The position numbers and the translations under genes were made by a program. Below are positions 1 to 7,300 of a DNA stretch of 7,612 nucleotides, piece by piece. Source of the DNA: Acidobacteriota bacterium (GTDB lineage Bacteria; Acidobacteriota; Terriglobia; Terriglobales; Acidobacteriaceae); NCBI GenBank assembly GCA_021810735.1, contig JAJZIF010000173.1, positions 1-7,612 on the forward strand, read 5' to 3'. A model generated the notes under the pieces. The model was not told where the DNA came from, did not search any database, and saw only the letters and a list, made by a program, of their open reading frames with translations. The first letter of the stretch is position 1; each line of letters starts with the position of its first letter.

Positions 1-772
1 TCCCGTACAGCATCTGGAACTCAAAGCTGTTGCGGTCAATCCCGCGCTCGGCTACAAATCTCTTCGTCGCCACGATCATCGCCTCGTCGTGCGTCGCAAT
101 CCCGTGGTACAGCCCGCTCGTCAGCAATATCTGCATCAGCTTCAGGTAGTTCGCATCCACGTCGCGCTTCTCGGCAAACGCAATCGACGCCGATTCCTTA
201 TACGCACCCTTGCACAGCCGGATGCGCACGCCGTCCTTCACAAGTCGGGCAATATCCTCCGCGCTGCGGAAAAGATACGCCTGGATCACCACACCCACGT
301 GCTCGGCATGCCCTGGCCGCGCGTGAATCTCCCTCACCATGTCCACCGTCACCTGGGTGAGCTCCGAGCCTTCCATGTCGATCCGCACAAACGTGCCCGC
401 CTCGACCGCATGCTGCACCAGCCCCGCCGCAATCTCATGCGCCAACGGCTCGCTCAGCTCCAGCCCCATTTGCGTCAGTTTCACGCTTACATTCGCATTC
501 AGCCCGCGTGCGCGAATCTCATCCAGCAGACGGTGATAAATATCCGCCGCCCGCCGGGCCTCATCCGCCGTGCTCACGTTTTCGCCAAGGCTGTCGAGCG
601 TTACAGCCATGCCTTGCTGGTTGATGGTTTCCGCTACGCGCAGCACGTCTTCCACCTGCATGCCCGCCACAAAACGTGACGACATGCGGCGGCCTATCGA
701 AGACCGTTCAGAAAACGAGCGAAGGGCAGCGTTGCGAGAGAGAGCGATGAAAGCGGAACGAAGAATTGGCAT
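1..772 (-). CDS. Proline dehydrogenase (monofunctional PRODH), C-terminus cut by window edge
   Basis: This enzyme oxidises L-proline to 1-pyrroline-5-carboxylate using FAD, the first step of proline catabolism, and passes electrons to the respiratory chain at the inner membrane. The 257 residues visible carry the PRODH barrel motifs in order: VTLDSLGENV (57-66), NVSVKLTQMG (94-103, with the conserved Lys98), RIDMEGS (130-136), VIQAYLFRS (162-170), RLCKGAYKE (185-193), IATHD (225-229) and FQMLYG (252-257). Family members of this single-domain type are about 300 residues, so some 45-50 residues are missing past the left edge, including the arginines that bind the proline carboxylate. There is no PutA-type DNA-binding domain ahead of the barrel. 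Whether an aldehyde dehydrogenase domain follows cannot be seen, but the short N-terminus argues for the monofunctional form. The start is uncertain: ATG at 772 begins MPILRSAF, which looks like the family N-terminus, but in-frame ATGs lie at 817 and 838 and none has a good ribosome binding site. The lipid kinase gene lies 94 bases upstream on the same strand. Confidence 0.93.
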   Translation of the reverse strand, partial: MPILRSAFIALSRNAALRSFSERSSIGRRMSSRFVAGMQVEDVLRVAETINQQGMAVTLDSLGENVSTADEARRAADIYHRLLDEIRARGLNANVSVKLTQMGLELSEPLAHEIAAGLVQHAVEAGTFVRIDMEGSELTQVTVDMVREIHARPGHAEHVGVVIQAYLFRSAEDIARLVKDGVRIRLCKGAYKESASIAFAEKRDVDANYLKLMQILLTSGLYHGIATHDEAMIVATKRFVAERGIDRNSFEFQMLYG

Positions 773-866
773 CGACTTGTGAGCGAAGAACTCAGTATTG
801 TCGCACGAGAACAACATCTGCGGCAGTGCTGCATGCATCGGCCCGCAACTCTCGTTCCGAAATGCC

Positions 867-1838
867 TTATTTCGCCGGAAACACCAGCGAGATCCGCTCC
901 TTGGCCACCGTCACCTCCAGATGCCTGGTCCCCAGCACCTCACCATCCGCCTCGACCAGCAACCGTGACCGCTTTTTCGAATTTGGTATCGGTTTGCAGA
1001 CCATCCGTACAATGTCGTCGTAGTACGGCCGCATCTGCCCTCCCGGTTCGCCCTCGCCCGGACCGGATACGCGATTGGTCAGCGCTGCCAGCACGCTGCG
1101 GAAAAAATCCATCCGTTCACAGCGAGGAATCCACGCCAGGCGCAGTGAATTCCCAAACCAATCCCCGCCGGGTCGCCACACGTTGATCGCCGGTAGACGC
1201 ACCGCAATCGCTTCCGATGCCTCCACGGTAACGGTGCCCCCGCTCGCCCGCGTCATCTCCAGCAGAAATTCCTCAATTGGCTCCTTCAGCAGCAACCTCG
1301 CCCCTGCGGCAAAATAGGCCGCCCGCCCGCCAATTCGCTTGCCATTGCCCATCTGTGACAGGTTCATCAGCGCCGCATGCAGGCCCATGCCCGCAGAAAT
1401 CAGGAAATACCAGCTTTTCATCTGCCGGTGCCCTACCGGTGCCACCTTCAGTTGCCCGAGGCGCGCCTCGCGCGCCTGGCCGCGCACCATCATCTGCGCC
1501 GCCCGTACCGGATTCCGTGGCAATCCAAGGTTCTGTGCAATTACGTTCCCAGTACCTAGCGGAATCACCCCCAGCGACACACCCTTGCCCGCGATCCCCT
1601 GCAGCACTTGGAACACCGTGCCATCCCCGCCACATACCAGCACGGTGTCATAGCCCGCTTCTACTGCCTCGGAGGCCTGCGCTCCGGCCGATGTCGCGGA
1701 AAACGTAGGTGCCACTTGCACCTCGCGGCCTTCCGCCTCGTGTCCATTGCGCAGCATCTCCTCAATCCGCTCAAACATCGCGCGGCGTCCACGGCCTGCC
1801 ACCAGGATCGGGTTGTAAAAGACAAAAATTCGCCGCAT
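867..1838 (-). CDS. Diacylglycerol/sphingosine kinase-like lipid kinase (YegS/DgkB/BmrU family)
   Basis: A predicted cytosolic, membrane-associated kinase of the DAGK catalytic family, which phosphorylates a lipid hydroxyl (diacylglycerol or a related lipid) with ATP. The true substrate cannot be read from the sequence. The 323-residue protein has the usual family length. Visible motifs are the N-terminal strand with NP (residues 9-10), the nucleotide-binding GGDGT (70-74), PLGTGN (93-98), a glycine-rich GMGLHAAL segment (150-157) and the C-terminal VEADGE (295-300). The family normally has G-x-G-F-D-A in the glycine-rich segment; here Phe and Asp are replaced by Leu and His. I chose ATG at 1838, whose product starts MRRIFVFYNP and which has AAGG 11 bases upstream. 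A GTG at 1859 would add seven residues but has no ribosome binding site. The gene sits 201 bases downstream of the nitroreductase and 94 upstream of proline dehydrogenase, all on the minus strand, with no obvious functional link. The family call is firm and the substrate unknown. Confidence 0.92.
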   Translation of the reverse strand: MRRIFVFYNPILVAGRGRRAMFERIEEMLRNGHEAEGREVQVAPTFSATSAGAQASEAVEAGYDTVLVCGGDGTVFQVLQGIAGKGVSLGVIPLGTGNVIAQNLGLPRNPVRAAQMMVRGQAREARLGQLKVAPVGHRQMKSWYFLISAGMGLHAALMNLSQMGNGKRIGGRAAYFAAGARLLLKEPIEEFLLEMTRASGGTVTVEASEAIAVRLPAINVWRPGGDWFGNSLRLAWIPRCERMDFFRSVLAALTNRVSGPGEGEPGGQMRPYYDDIVRMVCKPIPNSKKRSRLLVEADGEVLGTRHLEVTVAKERISLVFPAK

Positions 1839-2039
1839 CGTTACAGCTACCTTATCCACTGAAAATGAAAATTGCGCGAATCTGTCCCGTCGCGTACCGC
1901 TAAACTAACTGCCACCCGATTCGCAAACTCGCAGTGAGCAGACTTCGCCGCTCTACTCGCGACATTTCTGCCGCAGCTGATTTCGCTTCTGGCTCTCTCA
2001 GGCTACACACGGTCCCTGGCCTGTCGCACCAGTAAGAAA

Positions 2040-2648
2040 TCAAAGTTCCGCCGGCTTCGCCCAGTCAGCCAGCACAATTTCCTCCAGCGGTCGCCTCTGG
2101 CGCGGGGCCATCTCGCGTTCCTTCATCCCACCTGCCAGGTCCTCAGGATTCCCAAAGTACCCCACCGCTATCACCGCACCCATCTCATACCCCGGCGGAA
2201 TTCCAAACGTTGCCTTCGCCTTCGCGTGATCAAAGCCAGCCATCCCGTGCGTATGCAGCCCCAGGTGGGTTGCCTGTACCATAAGCATCGCCGTTGCAAG
2301 ACCCAGATCATGCAGCCCGTGATGGTTTGGTTTGCCGTTAGAGCTGAATTCAGTCCGCGCTACGGTAAGAATAAGCACAGACGCAGACTTCGCCCACCCT
2401 TGGTTAAATTCCGTCAGCGAATCAAAAATACCCTGGTAGGTCGGATCTCCCTTCATCCCAACAAGGAACCTCCATGGCTGCTCGTTATACGAGGAAGGCG
2501 CCCACCGCGCGGCCTCAAACAGTCTCCGCAAATCCTCTTTCGCTATCCTCCTGTCAGCAAAGGCACGCGGACTCCATCGCCGGCTGATTGCCTCGGCCAA
2601 TCCCATCTCCGCCGGTACATACTTCTGCTTCTCATCAAATCCAGGCAC
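2040..2648 (-). CDS. Nitroreductase-family FMN-dependent oxidoreductase
   Basis: A cytoplasmic flavoenzyme of the NfsB/FRP-like nitroreductase superfamily, which uses FMN and NAD(P)H to reduce nitro groups, quinones or other acceptors. The physiological substrate is unknown. The 202 residues cover the whole fold. The N-terminal RRWSPRAF (23-30) matches the family's R-x-S-x-R-x-F signature that contacts the FMN phosphate. APSSYNEQPWRF (50-61) is the classic flavin-binding loop. HDLGLATAMLMVQATHLGL (113-131) is the long dimer-interface helix, and GYFG (163-166) followed by RRPLEEIV (185-192) is the typical C-terminal end. Translation starts at GTG 2648, supported by the ribosome binding site at 2653-2658 (GGAGGA); the next in-frame ATG would remove the first 14 residues and has no comparable site. 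The gene is divergent from the small membrane protein and efflux operon, and a long inverted repeat lies 35 bases upstream of its start. Confidence 0.93.
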   Translation of the reverse strand: MPGFDEKQKYVPAEMGLAEAISRRWSPRAFADRRIAKEDLRRLFEAARWAPSSYNEQPWRFLVGMKGDPTYQGIFDSLTEFNQGWAKSASVLILTVARTEFSSNGKPNHHGLHDLGLATAMLMVQATHLGLHTHGMAGFDHAKAKATFGIPPGYEMGAVIAVGYFGNPEDLAGGMKEREMAPRQRRPLEEIVLADWAKPAEL

Positions 2649-2652
2649 TAAT

Positions 2653-2658
2653 TCCTCC
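2653..2658 (-). promoter_or_regulatory. Ribosome binding site deciding the GTG start of the nitroreductase
   Basis: Read on the minus strand, the sequence is TGGGAGGAATTA followed by GTG. GGAGGA ends four bases before the GTG codon at 2648. This near-consensus Shine-Dalgarno sequence is the reason for choosing the non-ATG start over the internal ATG. Confidence 0.8.
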
Positions 2659-2683
2659 CAAGAGCACGTTTAGCGCTCGCATT

Positions 2684-2721
2684 AGTGATTCATTGCGGCC
2701 GACGAGGTCGCAATAATCACT
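2684..2721. repeat. Long near-perfect inverted repeat between divergent genes (possible operator or leader hairpin)
   Basis: On the plus strand the left arm AGTGATT-C-ATTGCG (2684-2697) is the reverse complement of the right arm CGCAATAATCACT (2709-2721), except for one extra C at 2691. Pairing can extend inward by GCC/GGT (one G-U), leaving a five-base loop, so a plus-strand RNA would form a stem of about 16 pairs with a single bulge. The arms end 35 bases upstream of the nitroreductase GTG and 100 bases upstream of the small membrane protein ATG. On the plus strand the stem runs into only TTTT then CC, and no plus-strand gene precedes it, so a terminator role is unlikely. A regulator-binding palindrome or a structured 5' leader of the nitroreductase mRNA are the better explanations. 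The structure is seen directly; the role is inference. Confidence 0.7.
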
Positions 2722-2821
2722 TTTCCAGCGCATTGGATGCCCGCCCCGTTGCGATTCCATCGGAACCGATCCCCGGTTTTTCGCGTAGTTAAGACTCAAG
2801 ACGCTGCCGAGGGTCTGCTCT

Positions 2822-3013
2822 ATGATCAAGTTTTTGCTTTGGTGCCTGCTTTTCGTCTTCTGCTGGCCGCTAGCGCTGCTGGCTCTAGTCCTCTATCCTC
2901 TGGTCTGGCTCTTCCTGCTGCCCTTCCGGCTCGTCGGCATTGCGGTTGGAGGTGTGCTCGAACTAGTCGCTGCCATCATCACGCTCCCGGCCCGTCTCCT
3001 GCGTACACTTTAG
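2822..3013 (+). CDS. Small hydrophobic two-helix membrane protein, function unknown
   Basis: A 63-residue protein that is almost entirely hydrophobic. A first membrane segment spans about residues 3-34 (rich in Leu, Trp, Phe and Cys, with two prolines that could break it). A short PFR turn (34-36) follows, then a second segment at about 37-58, ending in a basic tail, ARLLRTL. The only charged residues are Lys3, Arg36, Glu47, Arg58 and Arg61, which suggests an inner-membrane hairpin or re-entrant peptide. The start is supported by GAGGG at 2809-2813, eight bases before the ATG, and by the coherent membrane pattern in this frame. It is the first plus-strand gene after the divergent intergenic region and lies 172 bases upstream of the efflux adaptor, with its own leader region between them, so it is probably transcribed separately. 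I recall similar short hypothetical proteins in acidobacterial genomes but cannot name a family. Function unknown. Confidence 0.72.
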   Translation: MIKFLLWCLLFVFCWPLALLALVLYPLVWLFLLPFRLVGIAVGGVLELVAAIITLPARLLRTL

Positions 3014-3088
3014 TTTTCCTCAACTTTTCGCTGCTGGCCTACCATAAAGAAGAGTCGCGGCAGGGGTTTCTGCATCAAAAGAACGTCC

Positions 3089-3116
3089 TTGTTCGTACAT
3101 ACATGTATGTAACTAT
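3089..3116 (+). promoter_or_regulatory. Tentative promoter of the efflux operon, overlapping the palindrome
   Basis: TTGTTC at 3089-3094 resembles a -35 box. AACTAT at 3111-3116, preceded by TG at 3108-3109, resembles an extended -10 box, with a 16-base spacer that contains the palindrome. A start of transcription near 3123 would give a leader of about 60 bases before the adaptor ATG. The -10 match is weak (three of six), and another -35-like TTGACT lies at 3134-3139, so the exact promoter is uncertain. Confidence 0.3.
3096..3111. promoter_or_regulatory. Perfect 16-bp palindrome, probable TetR/AcrR-type operator
   Basis: TACATACATGTATGTA is a perfect inverted repeat 75 bases upstream of the efflux adaptor start. 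Its halves, TACATACA and TGTATGTA, are the outer half-sites of the E. coli AcrR operator that controls acrAB, here abutting rather than separated by a spacer. The site sits in the leader region of an AcrAB-type operon, probably within the promoter spacer, where a bound repressor would block RNA polymerase. No regulator gene is present in the window, so the cognate TetR-family protein must be encoded elsewhere, possibly downstream of the outer-membrane gene. The palindrome is observed; repressor binding is inferred. Confidence 0.68.
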
Positions 3117-3185
3117 GCCACGTGCCGGCATGGTTGACTCATTTATACCCAATATCCTTAACCCCGGCAGGATGCCTCTACCTTT

Positions 3186-4388
3186 ATGCCTGATTCCAAG
3201 CGTCGATTCATGCCTGCGCGCTCTACGCGCTTCTTGTGTGCCTCTCTGCTCCCGCTACTGATTGCAGGTTGCTCCCACAAGCGGGCACCCCAGCAGCAGC
3301 CGCACTTTGGCCCCATTCCGCTCACCGTAGTCGCCGTCAAACAGCAGAATGTCCCCATCTATGGCACCTGGGTCGGCACGCTTGCGGGTTATGTCAACGC
3401 CCAAATCTCTCCGCAGGTCTCCGGTTACCTCATTCGTCAGGACTACCGCGAAGGCTCCGTCGTCCACCAAGGCCAGATCCTCTTTGAGATCGATCCGCGC
3501 CCCTTCCAGGCAGTCCTAGACAAGGCCAACGGCGCCATGGCGCAAGTGCAAGCGCAACTGCAGCTCGCTGAAATCGACCTGCATCGCGATCGCCCGCTTG
3601 CTCAGGCCCACGCCATCGCACAGAGCCAGTTGGATAACGACATCCAGCAGGTGGCCGCCGACAAGGCCGCCCTCGAAAGCGCAAAGGCCACTGTTGAAAC
3701 CGCGCAACTCAATCTCGGCTTCACAAAAGTCCGTTCCCTTATCAACGGCATCGCCGGCCTCGCCCAGATTCAGGTCGGCAACCTGGTAAGCCCAACCTCG
3801 ATTCTCACCACCGTCTCGCAGGTCAATCCAATCAAGGTATACTTCGCCATCAGCGAGCAGGAATACCTCGAGCTCTCGCAACTCGCCCGAGCGGGAGGCA
3901 AGAGCGATCTTCTCAATAGCGGCAGCACCGTTCCCCTCCAGCTGACGCTCGCCAACGGCCAGGTCTATCCCTATAAAGGCCGTATCGTCTTTGTCGATCG
4001 TGCCGTCGATCCCCAGACGGGCACCATCCGCATAGCCGGCAGCTTTCCCAACCCCGATCGCCTGCTAAGACCCGGGCAGTTCGGCAATGTCAAGGCGGAA
4101 ACACGAGTCCTTCAGAATGCCATGGTCGTCCCGCAGCAAGCTCTGAATGAATTACAGGGCAGCTATCAGGTTGCCGTGGTTGGCCCGGACAATAAGATTC
4201 ATATCCAACCCGTACAACTTGGGCCCGAATTCGGAAACATGCAGGTCATCGACAGCGGTCTGAAGCCGGGGGATGAGATTGCCATTCAGGCAGTCGGAAA
4301 GCTGCGCGACGGCATGCCAGTCCAGCCCCATCTGGTTTCCTCCGCTCCGCCCGATACTGGGCAGACGCAGACTTCGGAAGGCAACTAG
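3186..4388 (+). CDS. RND efflux periplasmic adaptor (membrane-fusion lipoprotein, AcrA/MexA family)
   Basis: The periplasmic adaptor of a tripartite efflux pump, which bridges the RND transporter in the inner membrane and the outer-membrane channel. The 400-residue length is typical. Residues 1-29 form a lipoprotein signal peptide with basic N-terminus (SKRR) and lipobox IAGC, so Cys29 should be lipidated. Two lipoyl half-motifs (about 67-102, with ISPQVSGYL and GQILFEID, and 178-212, with VGNLVSPTSILTTV) flank an Ala/Gln-rich alpha-helical hairpin coiled coil (about 105-176). A beta-barrel domain (about 215-305) includes FVDRAVDPQTGTIRI and LLRPGQFGNV. The membrane-proximal domain (about 310-380) includes MVVPQQAL and the GLKPGDEI turn. 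A hydrophilic tail rich in Ser, Gln and Thr ends the protein. ATG 3186 has AGGA 13 bases upstream, a rather long spacing; ATG 3210 would shorten the signal peptide by eight residues but has no ribosome binding site. The gene is first in the operon, three bases ahead of the transporter. Confidence 0.96.
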   Translation: MPDSKRRFMPARSTRFLCASLLPLLIAGCSHKRAPQQQPHFGPIPLTVVAVKQQNVPIYGTWVGTLAGYVNAQISPQVSGYLIRQDYREGSVVHQGQILFEIDPRPFQAVLDKANGAMAQVQAQLQLAEIDLHRDRPLAQAHAIAQSQLDNDIQQVAADKAALESAKATVETAQLNLGFTKVRSLINGIAGLAQIQVGNLVSPTSILTTVSQVNPIKVYFAISEQEYLELSQLARAGGKSDLLNSGSTVPLQLTLANGQVYPYKGRIVFVDRAVDPQTGTIRIAGSFPNPDRLLRPGQFGNVKAETRVLQNAMVVPQQALNELQGSYQVAVVGPDNKIHIQPVQLGPEFGNMQVIDSGLKPGDEIAIQAVGKLRDGMPVQPHLVSSAPPDTGQTQTSEGN

Positions 4389-4391
4389 ACT

Positions 4392-7300
4392 ATGTCCAAT
4401 TTCTTCATCCGACGGCCTATTGTGGCCATGGTGATCTCCATTCTCATGGTCATCATGGGCACCGTGACCCTGTTCAATCTTCCGACGGCCCAATATCCGG
4501 ACATTATTCCTCCGGAGATCCAGATTCGCGCCACCTATCCCGGCGCCGACGCCAACACCCTGGCCCAGTCCGTGGCCACGCCGATCGAAGAGCAGATGAA
4601 CGGCGTCGACAACATGAGCTACATGTACTCCACCAGTGCCAGCAACGGCACCATGATGCTCACCGTGGACTTCGGCATCAAAACCGATCCTAATATCGAT
4701 CAGGTTCTCGCTCAGTTGCGCGTCGACCAGGCTCAACCGCAGCTCCCGGCTGAGGTAAACACCGCGGGTGTCACCGTGCAGAAGTCCCTGCACGCACCCA
4801 TGATGCTCATTGCGCTCGATTCCCCGCATGACAGTTACAACGGCACCTTCCTCGCCAACTACGCCTACATCAACCTCGTTGACCAGATCTCACGCGTCAA
4901 GGGCGTCTCTCATGTTCAGGTCTTCGGCGCCGGCGAATACGCCATGCGCATCTGGGTGAACCCGGACAAGCTTGCCACGCTCGGTATCACGGTCCCGCAG
5001 GTCATCGCGGCAATTCGCATTCAAAACGCCGTCAACCCGGCCGGTCAGATCGGCAGCGAGCCCGTGCCCCCGGGCCAGCAGTTCACCTATACTGTCCGCA
5101 CCCAGGGCCGACTCACCACTCCCGAGCAGTTCGGCAACATCATTCTGCGCGCCAACCCTGACGGTTCCACCGTTCGCCTCAAGGATGTCGCAAAGATCAC
5201 GCTCGGCTCTCAGTTCTACAACCTCATCGGTCGCTACAACGGCAGGCCGGCTGCTGTGCTCGCCATTTATCAGCTCCCCGGCACCAACGCCGTGGAGACC
5301 GCAGCCCGCGTCCGTACTGAAATAGCCCAACTGGCCAGAAACTTCCCGTCGGACATGACCTACAACGTCAGTCTCGACACCACCGAAGCCGTCACCGCCG
5401 GCATGCACGAAATTCTCTACACCCTGCTGGAAGCCCTCGGTCTCGTTGTGCTCGTGGTCTTTGTATTCCTGCAGGGCTGGCGCGCCACGCTCATCCCGCT
5501 GCTCGCCATTCCAGTCTCCCTCATCGGAACCTTCGTCATATTCCCGGCTCTTGGCTTCTCCATCAACACGCTGTCTCTCTTCGGCCTGGTACTCGCCATC
5601 GGTCTCGTCGTCGACGACGCCATCGTCGTCGTTGAAGCAGTCGAGCACCACATCGAAGAAGGCATGTCTCCCCGCGACGCGGCACGCCGGGCCATGGAGC
5701 AGGTCGCCAGCCCGGTCATTGCGGTCGCGCTCATCCTCGCCGCCGTATTCATTCCAACGGCCTTCATTCCCGGCATCACCGGCCGTCTCTATCAACAGTT
5801 CGCCGTCACCATCGCCATCTCCGTTATCTTCTCAGCCTTTAACGCGCTCACCCTCAGCCCGGCACTCTGTGCTCTGCTGCTGAGACCCAAAAAGCGTGTC
5901 CGCGGCCCCATTGGCGTCTTCTTCCGCGGCTTTGAACGGCTCTTCCGCAGAACAACGGACGGTTACGTCTCCGCCTCGGGTTTCCTCGTCCGCAAGTCTG
6001 GTTTCGCTCTGCTCTTTCTGGGCCTTGTCGCGGCTCTGGCCGTCCTCATCGGCGGCAAGATTCCAAGGTCCTTCCTTCCTACAGAAGACCAGGGCTACGC
6101 CATGATCGCGCTGCAGTTGCCACAGGGCTCATCCCTCCAGCGCACCAGCGCTGCAGCACGCGAGGTCGAACAGGCCGTCCGCAAAATTCCTGGTGTCCAG
6201 GGAGTCACCTCGGTCATCGGCTTCAACCTCCTCACCGTCACCCAGACTACCTACAACTCGTTCTTCTTCGTCACCCTCAAGCCGTGGAGCCAGCGAACCG
6301 CGCCTGACGAACAATTCCCCGTCATCCAGCGCAATCTCTCACGCGCCCTTGCCGGCATCAAAGACGGCCTTGCATTCTCCTTTGCGCCGCCGGCTATTCC
6401 CGGCGTGGGCACCTCCGGTGGCGTCACCATGGTGCTGGAAGATCGCTCCGGCAGCGACAACCCGGCCTTCCTTACGCAGAACCTCTACAAATTCCTTGGT
6501 GCACTCCAAAAACGCCCCGAGATCCAGGTGGCCCTGCCGTCTTACCTGCCTTCTGTTCCGCAGCTTTACGTCAAAGTCGACCGGGCCAAGGCGCTGCAGC
6601 AGCAGGTCAGCCTCAGCGACGTTTACGAGACCATGCAGACCTTCATGGGCGGCTACCTCGTCAACTACTTCAACCGCTTCGGCCGCCAGTGGCAAACCTA
6701 TGTCGAAGCCGAGGGTCCTTACCGCACGAAGATTTCCGATATTGGCGACTTTTACGTCCGGAGCGCCAACGGCGGCCAGGTTCCACTGAGCGCGGTGACC
6801 GACGTCAAACGCATCACCGGGCCTGAGTTTGACCTACGCTTCAACGAATACCCTGCGGCCCAACTCAACATCACCGGAGCTCCCGGCTATAGTTCCGGTC
6901 AAGTCATGAACGCCATCCAGCAGGTCTTCCACCAGACCATGCCACCCGGCATCGGCTATGGCTACGAGGGCATGTCCTACCAGGAGGAGCAGGCCGCCAA
7001 AGGCATCTCACCCGCAGCCATCTTCAGCCTGTCCCTGCTGGTCGTATTCCTCATCCTCGCCGCCCAGTATGAGAGCTGGACCCTGCCCTTCAGCGTGCTC
7101 CTCAGCACTCCCGTCGCCGTCCTCGGTGCATTCCTCGCGCTTCGCATCCGCGGGCTTGAGAACGACGTCTTCGCTCAGATCGGGCTCGTCATGCTCATCG
7201 GCCTCTCGGCCAAGAACGCCATCCTCATCGTCCAGTTCGCCCGCGCCGAGTTCATGCGCGGCGAAAGCATCTTCGATGCCGCCATGGGTGCGGCCCGGCT

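Noticed and set aside
89..679. A 196-codon plus-strand open frame over the proline dehydrogenase
   Set aside because: Its product is a low-complexity His/Arg/Leu-rich sequence, while the minus strand gives a continuous proline dehydrogenase with all family motifs.
1457..1470. Perfect palindrome CGAGGCGCGCCTCG
   Set aside because: It lies inside the lipid kinase coding sequence in a GC-rich Arg/Ala/Glu stretch, with nothing to suggest a regulatory role.
1839..2039. Possible terminator or small RNA in the gap between nitroreductase and lipid kinase
   Set aside because: I found no stable hairpin followed by a T-tract on the minus strand, no convincing -10/-35 pair and no coding frame; nothing could be supported.
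2635..2829. A 64-codon minus-strand open frame across the divergent intergenic region
   Set aside because: It overlaps the nitroreductase start and its ribosome binding site, runs through the inverted repeat, and shows no domain, membrane or signal pattern.
3115..3131. Short inverted repeat ATGCC-7-GGCAT just downstream of the operator palindrome
   Set aside because: Five-base arms are expected by chance in such GC-rich DNA, and there is no T-tract or other support for a terminator or second operator.
3115..3261. A 48-codon frame starting in the efflux leader and overlapping the adaptor start, a possible leader peptide
   Set aside because: It has no ribosome binding site, lies in a different frame from the adaptor and has no attenuator-like hairpins or regulatory codon run.
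5606..5619. Perfect palindrome CGTCGTCGACGACG
   Set aside because: It falls on the codons for the conserved Val-Val-Asp-Asp proton-relay segment, and codon choice for that motif explains it.
4890..5795. A 301-codon open frame on the minus strand opposite the RND transporter
   Set aside because: It is a mirror of the strong codon-position bias of the transporter gene. It is rich in Asp, Glu and Gly with no recognisable domain, and the sense strand encodes an intact, fully conserved pump. The same holds for the other antisense frames at 4152-4829, 6339-6695 and 7008-7547.
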